From assembly GCF_011578285.1 (NCBI RefSeq), contig NZ_CP049916.1, forward strand, positions 2,108,001 through 2,172,000: a stretch of DNA of 64,000 bases. The letters run 5' to 3'. The translations under genes were made by a program, and so were the position numbers. Under the pieces are notes generated by a model, which was given only the letters and a program-made list of their open reading frames with translations, made no database searches and was not told the origin of the DNA. The DNA is from Acinetobacter lanii (GTDB taxonomy: Bacteria > Pseudomonadota > Gammaproteobacteria > Pseudomonadales > Moraxellaceae). Positions 1 to 9,687 of this stretch are shown piece after piece (the first letter of the stretch is position 1; each line of letters starts with the position of its first letter).

Positions 1-289
1 CCATTCACATGCCAGTTGCCGTTGATGATTTCAACTTTGGCTTGTAATGGAATATTGGTGCTCTCGTCACCGATGTACCAAACACCGTCTTTGATTGTCG
101 GGCTAATGCCATCCTTACCTGCAGCACCTGCAACGCCTTGGGCTTGAACGCCTGTATCAACACCATTCACATGCCAGTTGCCGTTGATGATTTCAACTTT
201 GGCTTGTACCGGAATGTTGGTGCTCTCTTGACCGATGTACCAAACACCGTCTTTGATTGTCGGGCTGATGCCATCCTTACCTGCAGCAC
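1..289 (-). pseudogene. Out-of-frame continuation of the repeat adhesin
   Basis: The same 54-residue repeats (NGNWHVNGVDTGV) continue to the window edge, but in a reading frame shifted by one base from the upstream part of the gene. The marker motif spacing is 162 bp on both sides but 161 bp across this junction. At about 289 one C is missing relative to the other units, and a neighbouring base differs. Either the gene is truly broken (or switched off) here, or the assembly collapsed a base inside the repeats. Confidence 0.7.
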
Positions 290-1875
290 TGCAGCGCCTT
301 GGGCTTGAACGCCTGTATCAACACCATTCACATGCCAGTTGCCGTTGATGATTTCAACTTTGGCTTGTACCGGAATGTTGGTGCTCTCTTGACCGATGTA
401 CCAAACACCGTCTTTGATTGTCGGGCTGATGCCATCCTTACCTGCAGCACCTGCAACGCCTTGGGCTTGAACGCCTGTATCAACACCATTCACATGCCAG
501 TTGCCGTTGATGATTTCAACTTTGGCTTGTACCGGAATGTTGGTGCTCTCTTGACCGATGTACCAAACACCGTCTTTGATTGTCGGGCTGATGCCATCCT
601 TACCTGCAGCACCTTGGGCTTGAACGCCTGTATCAACACCATTCACATGCCAGTTGCCGTTGATGATTTCAACTTTGGCTTGTACCGGAATGTTGGTGCT
701 CTCTTGACCGATGTACCAAACACCGTCTTTGATTGTCGGGCTAATGCCATCCTTACCTGCAGCACCTGCAACGCCTTGGGCTTGAACGCCTGTATCAACA
801 CCATTCACATGCCAGTTGCCGTTGATGATTTCAACTTTGGCTTGTACCGGAATGTTGGTGCTCTCGTCACCGATGTACCAAACACCGTCTTTGATTGTCG
901 GGCTAATGCCATCCTTACCTGCAACACCTGCAACGCCTTGGGCTTGAACGCCTGTATCAACACCATTCACATGCCAGTTGCCGTTGATGATTTCAACTTT
1001 GGCTTGTACCGGAATGTTGGTGCTCTCTTGACCGATGTACCAAACACCGTCTTTGATTGTCGGGCTAATGCCATCCTTACCTGCAGCACCTGCAACGCCT
1101 TGGGCTTGAACGCCTGTATCAACACCATTCACATGCCAGTTGCCGTTGATGATTTCAACTTTGGCTTGTACCGGAATGTTGGTGCTCTCTTGACCGATGT
1201 ACCAAACACCGTCTTTGATTGTCGGGCTGATGCCATCCTTACCTGCAGCACCTGCAACGCCTTGGGCTTGAACGCCTGTATCAACACCATTCACATGCCA
1301 GTTGCCGTTGATGATTTCAACTTTGGCTTGTACTGAAATATTGGTGCTCTCTTGACCGATGTACCAAACACCGTCTTTGATTGTCGGGCTGATGCCATCC
1401 TTACCTGCAGCACCTGCAACGCCTTGGGCTTGAACGCCTGTATCAACACCATTCACATGCCAGTTGCCGTTGATGATTTCAACTTTGGCTTGTACCGGAA
1501 TGTTGGTGCTCTCTTGACCGATGTACCAAACACCGTCTTTGATTGTCGGGCTGATGCCATCCTTACCTGCAGCACCTGCAACGCCTTGGGCTTGAACGCC
1601 TGTATCAACACCATTCACATGCCAGTTGCCGTTGATGATTTCAACTTTGGCTTGTACCGGAATGTTGGTGCTCTCTTGACCGATGTACCAAACACCGTCT
1701 TTGATTGTCGGGCTGATGCCATCCTTACCTGCAGCACCTTGGGCTTGAACGCCTGTATCAACACCATTCACATGCCAGTTGCCGTTGATGATTTCAACTT
1801 TGGCTTGTACTGAAATATTGGTGCTCTCTTGACCGATGTACCAAACACCGTCTTTGATTGTCGGGCTGACACCGT
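1..1875 (-). repeat. Tandem array of ~162-bp in-frame coding repeats
   Basis: A conserved marker (caccattcacatgccag on the plus strand) recurs at about -1, 161, 322, 484, 637, 799, 961, 1123, 1285, 1447, 1609 and 1762. The spacing is 162 bp, except two 153-bp units lacking three residues (GVA) and one 161-bp unit. Units are nearly identical at DNA level, with small changes (QES/DES, NIP/NIS) that mix along the array, suggesting recent expansion or gene conversion. Because the period is a multiple of three, spurious long open frames also appear on the opposite strand. Confidence 0.9.
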
Positions 1876-3499
1876 TTTGACCAGTTGATGTAAAACCAGT
1901 ATCTATACCATTGATCCACCAGTTGCCGTTACTGCCTACATATGGTGTATAACCGTCTTTACCATCCGCACCTGCATCACCTTTTAATGATGCTAACCAT
2001 TCGCTTAACGTACCAGCAAAACCATTTTCAACCGCTAAGTCATAAGCTGACTTACCTTCAGCACCAATCACTTCAATGGTTAAGCCATCTAACCATTCTT
2101 GGATCGTACCTTCATAGCCATTTTCAAGCGCGAGTTCATAGGCAGATTTACCATCAGCACCATCCGCACCATCTTTACCAATCAGTGACGCTAGCCATTC
2201 TTGCTCTGTACCGGTGTAGCCATTCTCTTTGGCAATCTCAAATGCAGATTGACCATTTGCACCTGCTTCACCTTTGAGCGCAGCCAACCAGTCTTCTAAT
2301 GTACTGGTATAGCCATTGTCGACTGCAAGCTCATAAGCAGATTTACCATCAGTACCATCTTTACCCGCTTCACCCTTATCACCTTGCTCACCTTTAAGGT
2401 CATTCAACCATGCTGATTCATCAAGTATCTTGCCTTCAGATTCCGCTTTAAAAATCGCATCTTCTTGCGCTTGCTTAAAATCGTCTTCTGTTTTGTCTTG
2501 GTTTTCAGGTTGAGCTAACCATGTATCTTTATCTGTATCGCTTAAACCTGCATCAGACAAGACTTTATCTTCCGCTTGATCACGGTAGATATCATAACCA
2601 GATTGACCTTGTTCACCTTGCGCTTGAATACCCGTATCTTTTTTACCAATGAACCAGTTACCATTTGCGCCGATATACGGTGTTAAGCCATCTTGACCTG
2701 CTTCACCTTGATCACCTTTAAGGTCATTCAACCATGCTGATTCATCAAGGATCTTGCCTTCAGATTCCGCTTTGGCAATCGCTTCATCCTGCGCTTTTTT
2801 AAAGTCAGCTTCAGTTTTATCTTTATTTTCAGGTTGCGCCAACCAAGCATCTTTATTTGAATCAGTTAAACCTACATCAGACAATACTTTATCTTCCGCT
2901 TGATCACGGTAGATAGTGTAAGCTGAGTCACCTTGTTCGCCTTCGTTACCTTGCGCTTTGATACCCGTATCTTTGTTACCAATAAACCAGTTGCCATTTG
3001 CGCCGATATATGGTGTTAAGCCATCTTGACCATTAATACCATCTTGACCAATGTTAGTTTCATGACTTTTATGTCCATCGCTCGATGCAATAGCAACAAC
3101 TGCTCCAGCGCCTGCTATTGCTGCAGCACCCCACAAAAGATCAGAAGAAACTTCATTTTGTTCATAAAGTAGTGGTTCAATATCATCTAACAGTAAAAAC
3201 TTAACCTGATCTAAAATGTTTCCATTTTCGTCTTTAAATTGAACCCATAGTAATTCTTGGTTCTCGTTTTCAACAACTAAGCTATGATCAGAGTTGAAGA
3301 AACCTTTTAAGATAATTTGCTGATTATCTTCAAAAATAATAATTACATCATTATTTTCAACCTTAATTTCTTTAATTTTTTTATCTAAATTCTCAAGCTT
3401 AATCAGAGTTGCATTCTGAGGTAAATTGATCACTTCTAAATCATCAATATTATTTAATTCCACATGTGATTTTTTATCAATAACCAAAAAATTACTCAT
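167..3499 (-). CDS. Repeat-rich BapA-prefix surface adhesin, N-terminal part (C-terminus frameshifted)
   Basis: A large surface-protein gene that runs off the left edge. The start is the ATG at 3499 (MSNFLVIDKK); the frame also has a TTG at 3526, but the product family begins at MSN. Residues 1-115 resemble the BapA prefix-like domain of type I-secreted adhesins. A Gly/Ala segment follows (GAAAIAGAGAVVAIASS, about 125-145). Next come collagen-like Gxx stretches with two copies of a YRDQAEDKVLSD module and several SAYELAVxNGYxGTxxEWL modules. The rest is an array of ~54-residue repeats (ISPTIKDGVWYIG, NGNWHVNGVDTGVQAQG). No classical signal peptide is seen, consistent with type I secretion (inference). 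A one-base deletion near 289 throws the frame into an early stop at 167. Role in adhesion or biofilm is inferred from the family. Confidence 0.8.
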   Translation of the reverse strand: MSNFLVIDKKSHVELNNIDDLEVINLPQNATLIKLENLDKKIKEIKVENNDVIIIFEDNQQIILKGFFNSDHSLVVENENQELLWVQFKDENGNILDQVKFLLLDDIEPLLYEQNEVSSDLLWGAAAIAGAGAVVAIASSDGHKSHETNIGQDGINGQDGLTPYIGANGNWFIGNKDTGIKAQGNEGEQGDSAYTIYRDQAEDKVLSDVGLTDSNKDAWLAQPENKDKTEADFKKAQDEAIAKAESEGKILDESAWLNDLKGDQGEAGQDGLTPYIGANGNWFIGKKDTGIQAQGEQGQSGYDIYRDQAEDKVLSDAGLSDTDKDTWLAQPENQDKTEDDFKQAQEDAIFKAESEGKILDESAWLNDLKGEQGDKGEAGKDGTDGKSAYELAVDNGYTSTLEDWLAALKGEAGANGQSAFEIAKENGYTGTEQEWLASLIGKDGADGADGKSAYELALENGYEGTIQEWLDGLTIEVIGAEGKSAYDLAVENGFAGTLSEWLASLKGDAGADGKDGYTPYVGSNGNWWINGIDTGFTSTGQNGVSPTIKDGVWYIGQESTNISVQAKVEIINGNWHVNGVDTGVQAQGAAGKDGISPTIKDGVWYIGQESTNIPVQAKVEIINGNWHVNGVDTGVQAQGVAGAAGKDGISPTIKDGVWYIGQESTNIPVQAKVEIINGNWHVNGVDTGVQAQGVAGAAGKDGISPTIKDGVWYIGQESTNISVQAKVEIINGNWHVNGVDTGVQAQGVAGAAGKDGISPTIKDGVWYIGQESTNIPVQAKVEIINGNWHVNGVDTGVQAQGVAGAAGKDGISPTIKDGVWYIGQESTNIPVQAKVEIINGNWHVNGVDTGVQAQGVAGVAGKDGISPTIKDGVWYIGDESTNIPVQAKVEIINGNWHVNGVDTGVQAQGVAGAAGKDGISPTIKDGVWYIGQESTNIPVQAKVEIINGNWHVNGVDTGVQAQGAAGKDGISPTIKDGVWYIGQESTNIPVQAKVEIINGNWHVNGVDTGVQAQGVAGAAGKDGISPTIKDGVWYIGQESTNIPVQAKVEIINGNWHVNGVDTGVQAQGAAVLQVRMASARQSKTVFGTSVKRAPTFRYKPKLKSSTATGM

Positions 3500-4763
3500 A
3501 ACCCAAACCCATAAATAAGCAAACAAAAAGTAAAGAAATTATACAATCATTATAATAAATATTCACCAATTCAAATAAATAACAATAATCACAATATTCA
3601 GTTTAAAATAAATTAAAAACATATATTTAGAAAAACATGACTACATAATAATAAAATTCTAATTGTTTAAAAAAAACACGAATGAATTTATTTTTTAAAC
3701 TTAAAATATTAATTTGATTATAAAAAAAATAAAAAATTAATAAAAAAATACAAATTGAGATATAAGTCACACAAAATTAGCAAAATAAAAAATGAATAAA
3801 TATCAAATTGAGTAATCAATCACATAAAATATAAATTTTTAAACATAGACATATTCCACATAAATTAATAAATATGCGAATTAAATATCACTCCAAAGAT
3901 CAGTCAAATTATGGAATATACTTAAAAATCACTATAAATTTACCACTTCATCTATATCCTTCGAAATTAACAACCTTGAGAAAGGAGCTCTTATCTCGTC
4001 ACTCTATATAGCTGTTAAGATTATTTTCTTTATACTATGGGTTGATAAAAGTTTGTCAGCGTCATTCTTGACGAATTAATTAGACGATTCTCCCAATATG
4101 CAAAATCAGCACATTATAAATATTGAATCGCAATCGCCATGCACTGTAAAAGCTCAGTAGGAGGATTCTTTGACTGTCAGTTTCACCCTTTTATAAATCA
4201 GTCAGTATGTGATCAGTACAACTTCATCAAATAAAAATACAGCAGATGTAAAATGGTTAAGCGATTGGTAGAAGAGTAAAAGCAAATTTATATGTCCATC
4301 ATGGCTATACCAGCCACGAAATAAAGATCAGATTAAAATTACAAGCTATTGATTTAATTAGTTATCACCAAAAGAGTAATCAATTTAAATACCATTATAA
4401 AATAAAACCATGTCTATCATTTAAATATAAACTATTATTCAGTAAACAGTTAAATAATAAGCATTGAATGTTTATTAACCAGAATGTCTGCTTTTACATA
4501 TCGACCAATTACACAAAGAACAACCCTATCATTTGAGTAGCGAAATAATTTGTTTAAACAGAATCCGTGTCAATTAAAAAGCCAAACCAAAAAGAAATTA
4601 AATAAAATACCTTTAAATTAAATGTTTATTTTTAATTAATCACACCCAAAGTCATAGATCATGTTAAATTATTAAAATTAATGATACTTTAATACTCAAA
4701 TTCTGACATTAAATTAGCCTTCCTCCAACACGTTAAATCTGTATTTCTTAACTATTTCATATA
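3500..4763. other. Gene-free AT-rich stretch upstream of the adhesin
   Basis: About 1.26 kb of very AT-rich DNA between the adhesin start and the MocR-type gene. It should hold the adhesin promoter, but I cannot place it. A ribosome-binding-like AGGAGG at about 4160 precedes a TTG frame that stops after eight codons. A later piece of the same frame reads NTADVKWLSDW before another stop, so a heavily decayed gene is possible but not demonstrable. Confidence 0.5.
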
Positions 4764-4802
4764 ATGTCTAAATCCTAAAAACTCGCACTAAGCCTAAAGT
4801 CT

Positions 4803-6218
4803 TTGATTCAGAACAAGACTTGGCAAGCTCACCAAAAGCTACCCTCTTTAAGACAACAAGCAGAACGATCAGGTTTTAGTTTAATTACCGTGCTCAACGC
4901 TTACCGCCAATTAGAAGCAGATGGACTAATTTATGCGAAGGAAAAGTCGGGTTATTTTGTTGCAGAGCATAGATCTTCACAAAACAACAAAAGCTTAAGC
5001 CAGATTCATCAACTCGAAGTGAATCATCACATAGAGATCAATTCTAAAGTTTTTCATTATCTTAAATCGATTCAAGCTGAACACACGGTTCCTTTCGGCT
5101 CAGCATTTCCAAACAGTCAATTGCTGTATTCAAAAAAACTGATTCAAACCTTGGGACAATTGGCAAAGCACAGACACAGTTACGAACAAACGCCCTGCCT
5201 ACCACCTGGAAACTTTGAGCTCAGAAAAATCATTGCGCAGCGTTATTCTATGCAAGGCATTGCCACCGATCCTGCCGATATTGTCATCACCTCTGGTGGA
5301 TTAGATGCATTAAATCTATCTTTGCAAGCCATTACGCAAGCGGGTGATTATATTTTGCTACAGCAAACTGTTTTCTACGGTGCATGGCAAGCGGCAGAAC
5401 GATTGGGTTTAAAGGTCATCACCATTCCTGAACATGGCTTAGACTTAGATGCCTTTGAACAAGCGGTGCAAAATTACCCGATCAAAGTCTGTTTATTGAT
5501 GCTGAATGCGCACAATCCAATTGGTTTCACAGTGAGCGATAAAAATAAGACAAAACTCTATCAATTATTGAAGAAACATCAGATCCATTTAATTGAAGAT
5601 GGTGTTTATGAAGAGCTTTATTATGCTAAAAAAAAACCCTTGTCGATGAAATATCTAGACCAAGATCATCTAGTACTCCATTGCTCTTCTTTTTCCAAGA
5701 CTTTAGGCTCAGGTTTTCGCGTGGGATGGGTCTATGCAGGACAGTACTCTGAACAAATCCAACATATCCAACTGATGAGCACCCTTTCAGCCAATCCCTT
5801 TATTCAAAATGCTTTGGTTGAATATTTATCACAGCGACATTATAACAAACATCTTAAAAATCTTCGCACAACACTGCAACATAACAAAAGTGCCATTTAT
5901 GATTTTTTAGAACAACACTTACCCAATGAATGTTCGATGCAGTATCACCCATCAGGTTATTTCTTATGGCTAAAACTGCCTCACTACATCAACAGAAGAA
6001 GCATTTTTGAGATGATGTTAGCACAACAGATTAGCGTGGCACCGAGTGATTTATTTAGTGCCAATTCCACCTCAAACCATCATTACCTCAGAATCAATTG
6101 TTCATTTGAATTAAATGAAATCCACCAAAAAGCCTTGCTTCAACTGATTCAATACATCCACGCACAGATCACTCAACACTCATCCAATACACTTATGAAT
6201 GTTGATCTGATTGAATAA
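4803..6218 (+). CDS. MocR/PdxR-type GntR-aminotransferase fusion regulator, probably 5'-disrupted
   Basis: A GntR winged-helix domain (KLPSLRQQAE, TVLNAYRQLEADGLI, residues 10-55) fused to a fold-type I aminotransferase domain. The latter shows AHNPIGF, the PLP-binding Asp region IEDGVYEEL and the Schiff-base lysine region SSFSKTLGSGFRVGW. Family members are PLP-responsive transcription regulators or, less often, aminotransferases. The only start in the open frame is TTG at 4803, which cuts off the first helix of the DNA-binding domain. The same frame extends upstream as LALSLKSLIQ, which fits the missing helix, to ATG 4764, but with a TAA at 4776-4778. The gene may therefore be a recent nonsense pseudogene. 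The target is unknown. Confidence 0.75.
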   Translation: MIQNKTWQAHQKLPSLRQQAERSGFSLITVLNAYRQLEADGLIYAKEKSGYFVAEHRSSQNNKSLSQIHQLEVNHHIEINSKVFHYLKSIQAEHTVPFGSAFPNSQLLYSKKLIQTLGQLAKHRHSYEQTPCLPPGNFELRKIIAQRYSMQGIATDPADIVITSGGLDALNLSLQAITQAGDYILLQQTVFYGAWQAAERLGLKVITIPEHGLDLDAFEQAVQNYPIKVCLLMLNAHNPIGFTVSDKNKTKLYQLLKKHQIHLIEDGVYEELYYAKKKPLSMKYLDQDHLVLHCSSFSKTLGSGFRVGWVYAGQYSEQIQHIQLMSTLSANPFIQNALVEYLSQRHYNKHLKNLRTTLQHNKSAIYDFLEQHLPNECSMQYHPSGYFLWLKLPHYINRRSIFEMMLAQQISVAPSDLFSANSTSNHHYLRINCSFELNEIHQKALLQLIQYIHAQITQHSSNTLMNVDLIE

Positions 6219-6270
6219 GATCACGATTGAATGAATAACTCAAAATACTTAAAACTAGACATGACTTTTA

Positions 6271-6317
6271 AAACTATAACAGTTTTAGCGAAACTCACTT
6301 ATCTGTTATAGTTTTTT
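6271..6317 (+). terminator. Rho-independent-like terminator after the MocR-type gene
   Basis: Perfect 12-bp inverted repeat (aaactataacag at 6271-6282, ctgttatagttt at 6303-6314), a 20-nt loop and a following T run. The stem is AT-rich, so strength is uncertain. Confidence 0.55.
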
Positions 6318-6397
6318 CGATCCATTGTGTATCTAGTTTTTTTGATAGACTGAGTCATAATCCAGTGCAATCCAAGTATTCAGATTGAGGAATAATC

Positions 6398-6517
6398 ATG
6401 CTGAAATTTTTCAAGAAAAAGAATAATGCAAGTTTTGTATTTTTCATCATTACCCTGTACTCAATCCTTGGCTTTACCATCGGCTTCGTCATCTGGGAAT
6501 ACTTCCTGAACGTGTAA
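6398..6517 (+). CDS. Small single-span membrane protein, 39 residues
   Basis: ATG at 6398 preceded by TTGAGG about nine bases upstream, ending TAA at 6515-6517. The product begins MLKFFKKKNNAS, a basic cytoplasmic tail. A single hydrophobic helix follows (about residues 13-33, with FVFFIITLYSILGF), and it ends WEYFLNV. The positive-inside layout suggests the N-terminus is in the cytoplasm. It stands alone between two terminator-like hairpins. I do not recognise a function; small proteins of this kind are easily missed by annotation. Confidence 0.6.
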   Translation: MLKFFKKKNNASFVFFIITLYSILGFTIGFVIWEYFLNV

Positions 6518-7576
6518 TGCAGACACTTGCACGAAGATTGTGATAGGTTTATAGAATTGATCTCAAGTATTTCTTATTCAGCACTCCTTTAAATACCCTC
6601 ATCATACACTCATTCGGCACTCATTCAGCCATGTCTCTTAATCCATTTTAGGCAGGGTCATTGAGTGCTTTTTTAAGTCGATTACGCATCAAAAAAATAC
6701 TTTCAAATCTGCGGCATCTCCCTATCGAATTATGCATATTCAATAGCCTTCTTGCATAAATCAAATTTTAACCAAGATTTAATTCATAATGGAAGTTCCC
6801 TCTCCTTTTAAAGGAGAGGGTTAGGGAGAGGATTTATATGAAAATTTTCCTGATGCCGACCTTCTCGCAAAGTTAAAAGGAACCTTTCAATTTTCATTTT
6901 ATTCTTCAATTTTGAACATTTTTCAACTTTTGCAAGAGATCCAATACAGTATTCAGTATATTTCAACCAAAATGCTTTTAATTTATCTGATCAATACAAA
7001 AACTGATTATAACCACTGATCACATTTAAAAATAAAATAGAGAAAACCATCACACATTATCACCTAAATATTATAGGTGAATAACAATAATACGAATTAT
7101 TAATTATTTAAACTTAACAATAGTTGATGCACAAAACCAAAATTAAAATCAACTCATAATAAAAACATATAAAATGATATATTTTAAATATTATTAGCAA
7201 AAGTTAAAATCCTGAACGTGATAGAGGTCTCAAAATATCAAAATCAAACCAAAAAAAATAAAATTATTTTTATGTTTCAATACTTTATATTATTAAATAT
7301 AAATAAAATATGTTTTAATAAATTAAATAGATCAATCATTAATATCATTTTTTAGAGCTTATACTTTATAAATATTTTTAATTTTAGTGATTAAAATCAC
7401 ACTATAACAATCAAAAGTTAATACAGCTCAAAAAAATAATTAAAATAATGTTTGTTTAAATTTAATAAACATTGGACAATAAACATACAAGTTAAATTAC
7501 TGTTTATTTCGCCGATTAAAAACATCGGCATTCATAAAAGTAATCTGATTCAAGTTATCTCAAATAGGTATGTTTT
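6518..7576. other. Gene-free stretch upstream of the M48 protease gene
   Basis: About 1.06 kb, very AT-rich after 6950. It contains the dispersed repeat at 6786-6945 and a weak long-loop hairpin (gcactca at 6617-6623, tgagtgc at 6662-6668, then a T run) that could end transcription of the small membrane gene. No open frame with coding character was seen. Confidence 0.5.
6786..6945 (+). repeat. Dispersed intergenic repeat, copy 1
   Basis: A ~160-bp non-coding element beginning with a palindrome (arms ccctctccttt / aaaggagaggg at 6798-6820), then ggttagggagagg, a diverged middle and a conserved end tttgcaagagatc. A second copy lies in reverse orientation at about 42505-42660. Such CTCTCC/GGAGAG intergenic elements look like a genome-wide repeat family (inference). 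Confidence 0.7.
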
Positions 7577-8389
7577 ATGAAATCTCTAGCGCTTGGTGTA
7601 TTCACTTCTATCGCAGTTGCATTAACTGGATGTGTTAGTACAACCTCGATGGGAACTGGAGCAGATCGTAAACAGCTTATGGTTATTCCAGAATCTGCTT
7701 GGAATAAAATGGCTGATCGTAACTATAAAAAATTCGAACAAAAAGCCAAAAGCAAATCGGTTTATATTTTAGATGAACGCTTAGACAAAATTATGGCGCG
7801 CCTTATTCCAGTGGCGAATGAATATACAGCAGACAAGAAAAAACCAATCAAATGGAAAATCAATGCCAATTTGAGTAGCAAACCGAATGCACACTCATTT
7901 CCAAGCGGTCAAATTGTGGTCAACACTGCGGTATATATGTTTGAAGACTTAACAGATGACGAATTGGCGACCTTAATTTCTCATGAAATGGCGCATATCA
8001 TTCGTAACCATAGCCGTGAAAAGGCCTCTATTTATGCCACCACCAATTTGGCACTCATGGGTGCAACCATGGGCGCAGGTACTGCATTGGGTGTCGCTGG
8101 TGGTGTCAGTGGAAACTATGGCGTTTATATGCCACATAGCCGCCACCTTGAGGAAGAAGCGGACCTCATCGGTCTAGATTTAATGTTAGGTGCAGGCTTT
8201 GAACCTTCGGCAGCACTTTCATTTTGGGAAAAATTCGAAGCGAATTTAAAATCTAAAAAATTAGATCCGAAATACCCGACACTTCTATCGAGTCACCCAC
8301 AAAATGCTGAGCGCAAACAAATGCTAAGCGATCACATTTTGGCAATCACCACACAAAAAACCAATCCATCTTTCTCAGCACAAAACTAA
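7577..8389 (+). CDS. M48-family metalloprotease lipoprotein
   Basis: A 270-residue lipoprotein with an N-terminal signal ending in the lipobox LTGC (Cys19). The zinc motif HEMAH falls at about residues 136-140 and the third-ligand region HLEEEAD at about 190-196. This is the M48 peptidase layout seen in LoiP/YcaL-type envelope proteases of Gram-negative bacteria. Those act in the periplasm on misfolded outer-membrane proteins; that role is inferred here. The length fits a single-domain M48 enzyme without a TPR tail. Transcribed alone, ending at a bidirectional terminator. Confidence 0.88.
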   Translation: MKSLALGVFTSIAVALTGCVSTTSMGTGADRKQLMVIPESAWNKMADRNYKKFEQKAKSKSVYILDERLDKIMARLIPVANEYTADKKKPIKWKINANLSSKPNAHSFPSGQIVVNTAVYMFEDLTDDELATLISHEMAHIIRNHSREKASIYATTNLALMGATMGAGTALGVAGGVSGNYGVYMPHSRHLEEEADLIGLDLMLGAGFEPSAALSFWEKFEANLKSKKLDPKYPTLLSSHPQNAERKQMLSDHILAITTQKTNPSFSAQN

Positions 8390-8415
8390 GTTCATAAGTT
8401 AAAGCTTTAGAAGAT

Positions 8416-8445
8416 AAAAAGCCCAATCTAATGATTGGGCTTTTG
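8416..8445. terminator. Bidirectional terminator
   Basis: Inverted repeat aaaagcccaat / attgggctttt (8417-8427, 8434-8444), with A and T tracts on both sides. It serves the converging M48 and SDR genes. Confidence 0.85.
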
Positions 8446-8466
8446 TTTTAAATGCTTAATCATCCA

Positions 8467-9294
8467 TTAAGCATCAACAAATAAATCGACCATCAATTCT
8501 TCATCCGATGCTTCCACCCGATACTGCTCAAAATCAGTCACACCTTGTTCGCGTAAAATTTCTTCATCAATCAATAAACGTCCAGTCAATGAACGACCTT
8601 GGCTATTCATAATCGCATAAGCTGCATCTGCCATAATCGCTGGTGTTCGCGCTCGGGTAAATAATTCACGTCCACCTAACGAGAACTCAATGGCAGCAGT
8701 GGCAATAATGGTTCGAGGCCACAAAGCATTGACGCTGATGCCATATTTTTCAAATTCTTTATTCATGCCGATGGTGAGCATACTCATTCCATATTTGGTG
8801 ATGGTATACGGCGCATGTACCCCAAACCATGTTTCTTTCATATTCAGTGGCGGGGAAAGACTGATAATGTGCGGATTAGTGCTTTGTTTTAAGTAAGGTA
8901 AGGCTGCTTGACTACACACCATCACTGCTCGAGTATTGACTTGATACATCAAGTCGAAACGGTTCGGATCTAAAGCCTCCACACCATTTAAATTAATCGC
9001 ACCGGCGTTGTTAATGAGTATATCAATCCCGCCAAAATGCTCAGCCGCTTGCTTCATCGCAGCAGCGACTGCATCTTGGTCTCGAACATCCAATTGAATC
9101 GGTAATGCTTGACCACCCGCCTCTTCGATTTCTTTGGCAACAGAGTGAATCGTTCCACCCAATTTAGGATGTGCTGTAGTCGTTTTCGCTGCAATCACAA
9201 TATTGGCACCATCTTGTGCAGCTCTTAAAGCAATTTCACGACCAATCCCTCGACTTGCACCCGTAATAAATATGGTTTTTCCTTTTAGCGACAT
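8467..9294 (-). CDS. HSDL2-like short-chain dehydrogenase/reductase
   Basis: About 275 residues from the ATG at 9294, chosen because GAGGGAACT precedes it and the product then starts MSLKGKTIFITG; an upstream in-frame start at 9363 lacks support. It shows the classical SDR features: cofactor motif TGASRGIG, NNAG, and the catalytic Tyr/Lys in YTITKYGMSM. NALWPRTIIATAA and the C-terminal LTGRLLIDEE match the hydroxysteroid-dehydrogenase-like protein 2 subgroup. The substrate is unknown, possibly lipid-derived. Monocistronic. Confidence 0.88.
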   Translation of the reverse strand: MSLKGKTIFITGASRGIGREIALRAAQDGANIVIAAKTTTAHPKLGGTIHSVAKEIEEAGGQALPIQLDVRDQDAVAAAMKQAAEHFGGIDILINNAGAINLNGVEALDPNRFDLMYQVNTRAVMVCSQAALPYLKQSTNPHIISLSPPLNMKETWFGVHAPYTITKYGMSMLTIGMNKEFEKYGISVNALWPRTIIATAAIEFSLGGRELFTRARTPAIMADAAYAIMNSQGRSLTGRLLIDEEILREQGVTDFEQYRVEASDEELMVDLFVDA

Positions 9295-9687
9295 AGTTCC
9301 CTCGGTTTTATTTATGCATGGATGGATCATTTCACTGTACAAAATTAAATCAGCAATGCGCAAAAAGTCTTTGAACCTAGAAGTCGTCTAAGCAGATATT
9401 CTGCTATTTCATTTCATCACAGACTTTGCTAGTCACAGCTTAATTTCACATAACTGATGATTATTTATTCATTTTATTATTGCTGTTGCATTTGCATTTT
9501 ATGCCAATTTTCTCGATAAACTTTATGCAACAGACAATTCTATATTCAAGCCTGATCATAGCTTAAAAAATATGCTTCAATTTATACATAACAAATTCTA
9601 ATTTTTAGCCATTACATCGTCTCGCAATGTGGGCAAATGCCATAACCCACCCACCGCCTTAACGATGTAACACGCTCAGGAGACAAT
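9295..9687. other. Intergenic region between divergent SDR and pirin genes
   Basis: 393 bp that must carry both outward promoters. I see no confident boxes or coding sequence apart from the pirin ribosome-binding site (caggaga) just before 9688. Confidence 0.5.

Noticed and set aside
299..1813. Long plus-strand open frames across the left repeats
   Set aside because: They arise because the 162-bp repeat period is a multiple of three. The minus-strand frame has domain homology and a proper start; the plus-strand products have none.
1..1875. CRISPR-like array
   Set aside because: Units are 162 bp and wholly conserved without spacers, encode protein, and no cas gene is near.
4155..4260. AGGAGG plus TTG start in the left intergenic region
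   Set aside because: The frame stops after eight codons and resumes only briefly. Decay is possible, but there is not enough to define a gene.
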